From Phyllostachys edulis (lineage: Eukaryota > Streptophyta > Magnoliopsida > Poales > Poaceae): 64,000 nucleotides of DNA. Made by a program: the position numbers and the translations under genes. Positions 57,465-64,000 of the stretch are shown here, piece by piece. The stretch lies in NCBI GenBank assembly GCA_036346405.1, contig CM070561.1, forward strand, positions 4,218,834-4,282,833, given 5' to 3'. Under the pieces are notes generated by a model, which did not search any database, was not told where the DNA came from, and worked only from the letters and a program-made list of their open reading frames with translations. Each line of letters begins with the position of its first letter. Position 1 is the first letter of the stretch.

Positions 57465-57800
57465 GAATTTTTTTACTATTCTAGCCCTGTAGCAACATTT
57501 AATTTCAAAAGTAGCCCTCTTTCACCATAATTTGCAAAAATGGCCCCTGAACAGTGCATGTACGGTGGAGTGCAGGCAGACAACTCGCTTCCCACATCGG
57601 GCGTGGCGTGCACCTACCTGACCCAGGCACGTGCACCGCCTTGCCCGGTGGCAGCAGCAGTGCTTGGCCCCGACCTCGGCGCTTCGCCTCGCTCGCCACG
57701 CACGCTCCCTTTTCCATCGAAAGTTTGTTGGCTGCGATCGGTTTCATTTTTTCCTCCCTTTAAATCACGTCGCTGTCTTTTGTTGTCTCTTTTCTCTACG
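57465..57800. repeat. MULE left terminal region
   Basis: 'CTATTCTAGCCCTG', 'AAAAGTAGCCCTC' and 'GCAAAAATGGCCCCTG' are three spaced, similar motifs. The same pattern appears at 19684-19740 and 40100-40150. The rest is GC-rich promoter-like sequence. Confidence 0.55.
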
Positions 57801-57809
57801 TATATAAAG
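57801..57809 (+). promoter_or_regulatory. TATA box of mobile-domain gene
   Basis: TATATAAAG lies 150 nt before the ATG at 57959. A donor-like GTATGT (about 57868) and the acceptor TTTGCAG (57950-57956) suggest a leader intron. Confidence 0.6.
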
Positions 57810-57958
57810 AACGTGCGTGGCCGAATCGTTGATAAGCCACAGTGCATCGGAACGATTAGATTAGCTAAGTATGTATTAAATTTTTTTCTTATTGCAATTG
57901 TTAGCGTTCAGTACGTACTTAGATCTCGCTAACTGTTAGTTGTTCTCTATTTGCAGCA

Positions 57959-60331
57959 ATGGCACGTACTCTACCATCCCTACTTGAGGAAGCATGGGAC
58001 ACCAAGCATCGCTGTCACGCTTGGATCGGTGGCGATAGGCCGCCAACTCTGGTGACACGGGGATCGAGGGAGACCTGGCCGTTGGACGAGTGGTATGTTT
58101 CGAGGCTTTGTCAATCTGGCCGATTATGCGTTCGCTCAAGATGTCGAACATGGGCGAACCTCTGATTGATGCCTCCTTCTTTTAGCCCGCTTGATCGTTG
58201 GCGGGAGACCCACACGTTCCACTTTCGGTGGGGGGAGATGACCGTGACACTGCAAGATGTCAGCTTCATTACCGGCATGCCGTTGCGAGGCCGTGCAATT
58301 GTTCCCCCCTCCGAGGTCGTCGGGACCGAATGCGCTGTCTCAATCATCGCCGGCACCTATCCCCGAGAGGTCTAAGGCGTTCCACACGTCCCGTCATGAC
58401 GATTCATGCATTGCCCAAATGACGCAACGGAGGAGGTGGTTCGATGCCCCCTAATTGCATATTTGTTGTTTATATTCGGGTGGGTCATGTTCCCTAGCAC
58501 GCAAGGGGACATGGTGTACCCGAGTTATATTCACCTTACGGAGTCCATCGTGGACGCCGACGATGAGGACGTGCCACAAGATGCGCTTGGGGTTCACCAG
58601 ACTGTGCACTACGCGATCATGGCTTCGTCGGCGACGCTTAGCAGTTGTCGCCAGAACGAGCTCGTGCTCTCAAGTTGCCGCACGCTGTTACAGCTGTGGT
58701 CGTGGGAGCACTTCGCGGTCGGACGGCCATACTTCCGCACCCCAATCCACCCTTACCCGCGCACACAGCATTTCTACAGTGGGGCAGACGATGAGGATCC
58801 CGTGTGGAAGGCCCGACCATGGGATCCCGATGGACTGTGGCAGTACTGGGGTGGGCTAGGGAGAGAGCGCGCTGCATATACCTCGAGTTCCACAACGAAT
58901 TCGAGGCCCTGCACGAGGATGACATAATATGGGCTCGTTGGACGGATGCCTTCGTGCAGGGCACGGCGCCCGATGGCTTGAGCTTGCTATGACACCAGGA
59001 TGCGGCGTACTGGAGAACAACTTGTCATTTGGTGTTCTCCCACATGGTTGAGCCCTACAACCCACAACGGGTGATGAGGCAGTTCGAGCTGCACCAGGAG
59101 ATCCCCCTGCTCTAGGGCGACCGTTTGCGAGGCGTAGTCACTTATAAGTAGATTGTGTTGCTTAATAATATTGTAGGTCCTTTAGTCATATGTTATGTCG
59201 GTACCATAATTTATTTATTTTGTTCCACCTTCAGGCAGACGAAGAAGGGCCGCAAGAGCGATGACTGGCTTTAGACGCAGCAGCCGTCGATAGATGCATG
59301 GCAAACGGCCACTAATTCCATTTTGCAAGAGGCACGGCCTTATGATGAAGGGACTTACAACACGTACTTGGAGTGGTACGTATGGCACATGCGGTGGAGA
59401 TTGACAAGTGCCCCCCAGCCCGACATGCAGATCCTAGCCACGTCGAACGCTTGGACTTGGGGCTGGACCCGCACCGTGCAGCACGCCATGACGATTCGGT
59501 ACGTTGAGCATGTAGTAGATTAACCACCATCCGAAATAGGGTTAACTAACAAAAATTTTTTGTTCGGTAACCATGCAGGTGGACCGTTTGCAGAGCGTTG
59601 TGGACCGCGGCCACCGGGAACTCGAGCGGGGTACGAACAACACAATTGAACGCCTTTTTTCAGTCATGAAGACGTTTGTTGAAGATGTTAAGCAGGTCGT
59701 TCGTAACATGAGCTGTGGAAGGCCCAGCGATGTCGACTTGAGGCTTCGGACGGAGCGTCGTCGCGTACCCTCACCCCCTCCATCTTCCCGTCCGAGCGAG
59801 TCGACCCAGCGGCACAGTAGCATGGGCGGCGGATCGTCCGCGCAGTTGCCATGCAGGGACTCTACGCTGATGCCATTGTCGTCACGGAGGGACCCTACGC
59901 TGATGTCGTCCTCATCACAGAGGGACCCTACGCTAGTGCCGTCGTCGTCACGGAGGCAGGAAGAGGCCATTCCAGATAGCACGGACGTGCAACCCAGAAC
60001 CGCAGTGGAGGTTATCCCAGATTCTCCCTCCCAGCCCCACACTCTTGGACAATTCAAATGGGCGATACGGCGCCATGGTATCAGTCCTAGTACACACCGT
60101 ACCCTGCGCAGTTCACCCCGCAAGGTGAATCATACCCCGAGCAGTTCACCCAGTTCATCCCACAAGCTGAGCCGAGTTGGTGCCCCTCCACGGATCCTAC
60201 TACGGATCCTACTGCTTGGATCACAGACTTGTTCTCAACGCCACTCCCGCAGTGATGCCCCCTGCATGACGACGACACAGCAGCTTGAGGAGCCCGCTAT
60301 GACTTTGTGGCGTAACCCACGGTCACGATAG
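57959..60331 (+). pseudogene. Plant mobile domain (PMD) gene in MULE
   Basis: It begins MARTLPSLLEEAWDTKH. After frameshifts near 58120 and 58165 the PMD signature 'FHFRWGEMTVTLQDVSFITG' appears (58215-58275). 'LIAYLLFIFGWVMFPS', 'LLQLWSWEHFAVGRPYF' and 'DDEDPVWKARPWDPDG' continue the domain to 58860, then 'MVEPYNPQRVMRQFELHQ' near 59045-59100. Probable introns lie at about 59150-59235 and 59500-59578. The last exon (59579-60331) is Ser/Pro/Arg-rich. PMD proteins (MAIN/MAIL family, PP7-long-form-like) act in silencing in plants and also ride on MULEs and retroelements. At least four frame breaks make this copy inactive. Confidence 0.8.
59868..59966 (+). repeat. 33-bp coding minisatellite, three units
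   Basis: Three units of the type 'GACCCTACGCTGATG...TCGTCACGGAGG' encode an 11-residue repeat (D-x-T-L-x-x-x-S-S-x-R). The frame is kept across units, as expected if it grew in a translated tail. Confidence 0.85.
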
Positions 60332-60749
60332 GTCGACGTTCCGACAGAACAGATTTGTCGAGACCTATGGTAGGAACACGGTCTTGCCAAGATCAGGTCC
60401 TATGCCCGAGAGCAGTGAGCAGCAATGTAAGCAGTAGTAACATTAGAAGTCTATTATATGTTGTAACTTGTACTTCAGTTACTGATTTGTAATCCAAGCA
60501 GAGTGTGGTAATTGCAATGTAATTAGACACTTGTACTTCGTTATCTATCTCAGTAGAACAATTTTATTCTCATTTATCAAGGACTGCGATGCATAGATAA
60601 AGAGTAGACAGTACAATCTCATTAGAACTAACGTTCTACTTGGCAAGAACAACATATAATAGAAGAAAGACCGCAAAACTAACTATCTTAACTAATTTCT
60701 TAAGCATCTTCTCAACTCTTTCCATCCTCTCATCTAGTCTTTGAAGTCT
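60332..60749. other. Spacer between converging MULE genes
   Basis: AT-rich 3' untranslated sequence of both genes. There is no open frame of note, and no clear terminator was identified. Confidence 0.5.
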
Positions 60750-63471
60750 GTTCTCTTCATTTTGCATTGGTTGATCGGACGCTCAAGGCACTGCATGAAT
60801 TGTAGCAACACCACAGGAGTCTTGCATTGGTTGATCAGACGCTCGCATCCATGTCGTTGCGGATGCACCTTGACTGACGCCTCCCACGGCTTGGATGCCA
60901 CAAAGTCGTCATTCGGTGACCACTTCATCGCTCCCACCATAGGTCCTCAGAGTGGCCTTCCACGCCAGAGAGTTGAACTCCCGCTCCAAGTATCATACAG
61001 TATCGTATGTCGTAGTACTCCGACATGTACATGCTACAAGATTGGTGAAATCTGAGACATGCAAAGATATACGTGGGAGCAAGGCTTGTGCAGGAGTTGA
61101 GGCTTGTTGCAGGTGCAAACTGCCACATCGCCTCTGGTGCAAACATGCTTCCGGTCACCTCTCATGTGGCCGCGAACGTACTTGTCCCGCAGGCGGATCT
61201 CGAACATCCTCCTCACGCCATCCATTGTGATAGCTACATGGGATCGGACCTTGGTAATCTTCTTGTCCATGTAGGCAAGGGTAACCTCCGAGTACTATTT
61301 CCCTTCGTCCAAATGCTGCTTGGCCATCATTGCCCAATTGACGAAGTAACCGGCCATATGGTTCCATATCTCGTCGACAACAGCGGTGATGGGGAGGGCA
61401 CGGACCCCTTTCAACACACCGTTGTAGACCTCGAACATGTTGGTTATCATGATGCCGTATCGAGCACCATAGGTGTTGTAAAGAAGGGACCATTTCTCAT
61501 AGTCGGGGGCATGCACGCTCATCCACTCAGCGAACTCGCTTTGCGGTGCGCCTGGGCCAGAACCTCCACTTGCACACTCGGTTTTGACCTCAAGCTCCCG
61601 CCACATAGCATCAAACTTGCACTTCTGGTTCTGCAGGCAGAGCTTCTTGAACTTCTTCATGAGGTCTTTGCTCCAGAAGCGCGTGTGGAAGTTGACGACT
61701 AGATGCCGCATGCACCAACGTGTGCGCATGTCGTTCCATTGGAACAGCGAGCTTGTACCGTGCTGCATGGTGTGCAGCGCGGACAACAAACTGGCATGGC
61801 GGTTGGTTATGATGCACACATTCGGCTGGTCCCTTACAACATGTTGCTTTATGTTGGCTAGGAACTACAGCCAACTGTCAGTGTTCTCATTCTCCACAAT
61901 TGCAAAAGCAATTAGGAGCAACTGGTCGTTGCCATCAGCGGCAATAGCGGTGAGAATGGTGCCCTTGTACTTCCCGCAAAGGAAAGTACCGTCCATAGTT
62001 AGGACGGGACGACAGTGGGAGAAGCCCTGGATTGCCGGGCCAAAAGCCTAGAAGACTCGATCAAGGATTAGGGAATGTGGGATTGTCGAAGGGTGGGGCC
62101 CGTCCACCCTGTTGACGCATGTCCCCGGATTAGCATCCGCAATTTGCTTCAACATTCTGGGGACTAGGTCGTACGCCTCCTTGTAGGTACCGTACAACCT
62201 TTCGAGGACCTTCTGCTTCGCCTGCCAAACCTTACTATAGCTAACAACATACCCTACTGTATTCACTACGTTAGCCATCAGGACCTTCGGCGAAACGGTC
62301 AAATCGGCGACAACTGCATGGCTTATGATGCTTGCGATGTAGGCCGAGGTTACATTCTTATGCATTTGCAATGGCTCCTAAAACTCACATGTATGATCTG
62401 TCACGACTGTGATACGAAAGGTCGTTCCTGCCCCAGGAAATCTCTACGCACGGACTTTGCCAGGGCAAGAGCTAAGCACGCACTTAACTATGTAAATGTC
62501 AGGATTAGACTTGCACATAATGGAAGACATATAATAGTTAGTACGACTTACTGCAGATAGTTCAAGATACAGCAAACAACGTTCAAACTCACCTATAAAC
62601 TCGGTAAGTCCGACTGGTCTTCACCGCGAAACTCACGATATCTTGCCTGGCAGTAGCCTTGTGTGGGAAATGTTGCCCCACAAGCAGGGTGTCCGCATCG
62701 AAGGCCCACAAAGACTCGTGCTCCTGGGCCAGAACAAGGGAAGAGGCCGCTTGGCAATCCAACCGACTTGGAACATAGTCCGTGTCGGTCGAAACAATTC
62801 CACTGACGATCCCACCCTCATCATCAGCTTCATCCTCACTGGATTGTGAGTCAAAGTCGTCCTCATCTTCAGTGACAGTGCCCTCGGACATGCCATCGAT
62901 AATCTCGTGACAATCAACACGAGCACCCCGCCATTTATGCACACCTGCATCCGGTTGAAAACTACCAGAATCTCCATCAACTGGAGCATCCTGCCTAACG
63001 ACGTTTAGCGCTCTCGAGACCTCTCCCGTCGTTAACAAACCGAAGAGGGGGACAAGAGCGTCGCTAGCTCCTTCAATGCCCCCCCCCAGATGATTGAGCA
63101 GGATAAACAAAATGGACATACACCATGGGTCGTCGATAGATCGGAGCGTGAGGATTGCTAATGATCTCCATGTACTGTGCCCACATGGCATTGTTGGTCA
63201 CATTCGCCAGGCCCCACAACATCTGCCCGTGTGGTGGGACCGTGGTGGCGGTGACCGCCTCTATTACTATCTTGTTCCTAGCGACGTGCCTATCGAACAA
63301 TCTATTTGAATGCACCGTCAGTAGCTCCAAAGAAATCGACGTGTGCGTGTTCGAACGTTTAGCAAGGCACGCCGGCGGTGGACAAATCAACTCCGTCTCG
63401 ACCGCACGCAAGTTAATGGGAACACGTATAATGTCTCCATTTCGACAAAAATAAGACAATATTTCAACCAA
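60750..63471 (-). pseudogene. MuDR-type MULE transposase
   Basis: It probably starts at ATG 63471 (MVEILSYFCRNGDIIRVPI). A frameshift near 63080-63190 leads into an acidic stretch and the MuDR N-terminal domain 'ARQDIVSFAVKTSRTYRVYR' (about 62600). A zinc-binding segment with 'TDHTCEF' precedes 'YSKVWQAKQKVLERLYGTY'. The DDE core is 'HCRPVLTMDGTFLCGKYKG' (62000-61945) to 'YGIMITNMFEVYNGVLKG'. The SWIM finger 'CTCNKPQLLHKPCSHVYLC' lies at about 61060-61115. In-frame stops at about 62046, 61866 and 61294 kill it. A GTGAGT donor at 62592 has only a doubtful acceptor 42 nt on. The enzyme would cut and paste elements with matching ends. Confidence 0.87.
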
Positions 63472-63707
63472 AACACAAAGATAAAAACCATACGTGCGTT
63501 CTTTGAACGAACTTACCGTTACGACGTTACCGACTCTTAACCTCAGACACGGAAGAATGCAAATTCAAACATGCATCACATTACTAACGACTTCGACAAA
63601 TGGTGCCAACAAGGGACAAACAAAAATGCTAAGTACAGGACAGGGAGGCACCTCAGAAAGAGGGAGAGATTCCTAAGAGGAACGATCGACCGAGTGTGTG
63701 GCCGTGT

Positions 63708-63717
63708 GTTTAAATAG
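63708..63717 (-). promoter_or_regulatory. TATA box of MULE transposase gene
   Basis: CTATTTAAAC on the minus strand lies about 240 nt before the ATG at 63471 and near the right terminus. Confidence 0.6.
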
Positions 63718-63719
63718 CC

Positions 63720-64000
63720 GAGCACCAGAGACGCAACGTGATAGAGGGGGCAGGTCCCTACCGCGCCTGGCAGAGGGGGTAGGTCCCAACCGCGCCCCAC
63801 ACCGAGGGCAGCTCTACACGCGACGTGACCAAACGAAGCAGCTTTATGCGGAAACGATGCTACGCGGCCCCAAGATTCGTCGTACACAGACAGCGACTAA
63901 CAGGTCGAGACACAACATAACGCCCCCCCCCCCCGAGGGTGCAAGTCACCTACTGTGCGTAGTAAGGGGCCTACTATATGTGATACTTAAATTTTGCACC
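63720..64000. repeat. MULE right terminal region (runs off window)
   Basis: GC-rich promoter-like sequence, a poly-C run of 14 (about 63922-63935), then on the minus strand 'AAATTTAAGTATCACATATA' and 'GTAGGCCCCTTAC'. 'GTAGGTGAC' on the minus strand recurs at 40200-40280. Terminus and target duplication lie beyond 64000 or at its edge. Confidence 0.5.

Larger units (their letters stand above)
57465..64000. mobile_element. MULE (Mutator-like) with plant mobile domain and transposase genes
   Basis: The left end starts GAATTTTTTTACTATTCTAG where homology to copy A stops, so CAAAGGTTG (57456-57464) is the likely 9-bp target duplication. Two genes converge: a mobile-domain gene on + (57959-60331) and a MuDR-type transposase on - (63471-60750). 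Each has a TATA box near its own terminus, the layout of MuDR. The right terminal sequence ('AGGCCCCTTAC' on the minus strand) begins near 63935 and leaves the window. Both genes are decayed. Confidence 0.75.

Noticed and set aside
59542..60123. 193-codon minus-strand frame
   Set aside because: Antisense to the last exon of the mobile-domain gene and driven by the 33-bp repeat.
61073..62051. Plus-strand frames of 209 and 155 codons
   Set aside because: Antisense to the MULE transposase, whose DDE and SWIM motifs are on the minus strand.
63922..63935. Poly-C run as a functional element
   Set aside because: A homopolymer of this kind is prone to slippage and sequencing error, and nothing around it suggests a role.

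Overview
This is nuclear DNA of a grass (Poaceae), most likely intergenic, transposon-dense chromatin. The evidence is the repeat content: long Ty3/gypsy LTRs with GC-rich 'CTATTTAAG' promoters, a Sirevirus-type Ty1/copia element with 'CGGTAGTACCG' palindromes and 'CCAAAGGGGGGAG' purine tracts, a CACTA element with 'CACTCGGGAAA' subterminal repeats, hAT and Mutator-like (MULE) remnants, and a plant mobile domain gene. I found no intact single-copy host gene, rRNA, tRNA gene or CRISPR array. The species cannot be fixed from this sequence.

Layout. (A) 1-19558: an old gypsy element on the minus strand (LTR about 18738-19558, PBS, gag) is split by a younger plus-strand chromodomain gypsy insertion at 812-18025. 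That insertion is flanked by the 5-bp target duplication ATAGC. It is a tandem: LTR1, gag-pol, LTR2, second gag, LTR3 remnant. A 3.7-kb CACTA element (8446-12152, target duplication AGG) sits inside its integrase and carries captured pieces of host genes. (B) 19559-22719: a MULE-end-like fragment, then a minus-strand LTR. (C) 22720-39197: a Sirevirus on the plus strand with gag, protease, integrase, reverse transcriptase, an extra 3' ORF and a 3' LTR. It is broken by a 4-kb solo LTR (24868-28873, target duplication TTTAG) and by a minus-strand gypsy fragment starting at 30938. The LTR of that fragment holds a striking row of six small hairpins. (D) 39198-47426: a duplicated flank, unrecognised sequence, a minus-strand LTR carrying a 270-bp hAT-type MITE with a perfect 8-bp target duplication, a hAT transposase remnant and another Sirevirus-type LTR. 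(E) 47427-57045: a minus-strand Sirevirus-like element with most of pol missing, lying in the remnant of a second Sirevirus copy. (F) 57046-64000: a second copy of the duplicated flank, then a MULE with two converging genes, a plant mobile domain gene (+) and a MuDR-type transposase gene (-). Its right end runs off the window.

Every coding region seen is decayed by stops, frameshifts or deletions. The value of the window lies in the order of insertions, which exact target duplications and restored frames make readable, and in several structural novelties. These are the three-LTR array, the CACTA with host exons in one orientation, the hairpin array, a paralogous empty site that maps the MULE end, and the paired mobile-domain and transposase genes of the MULE.
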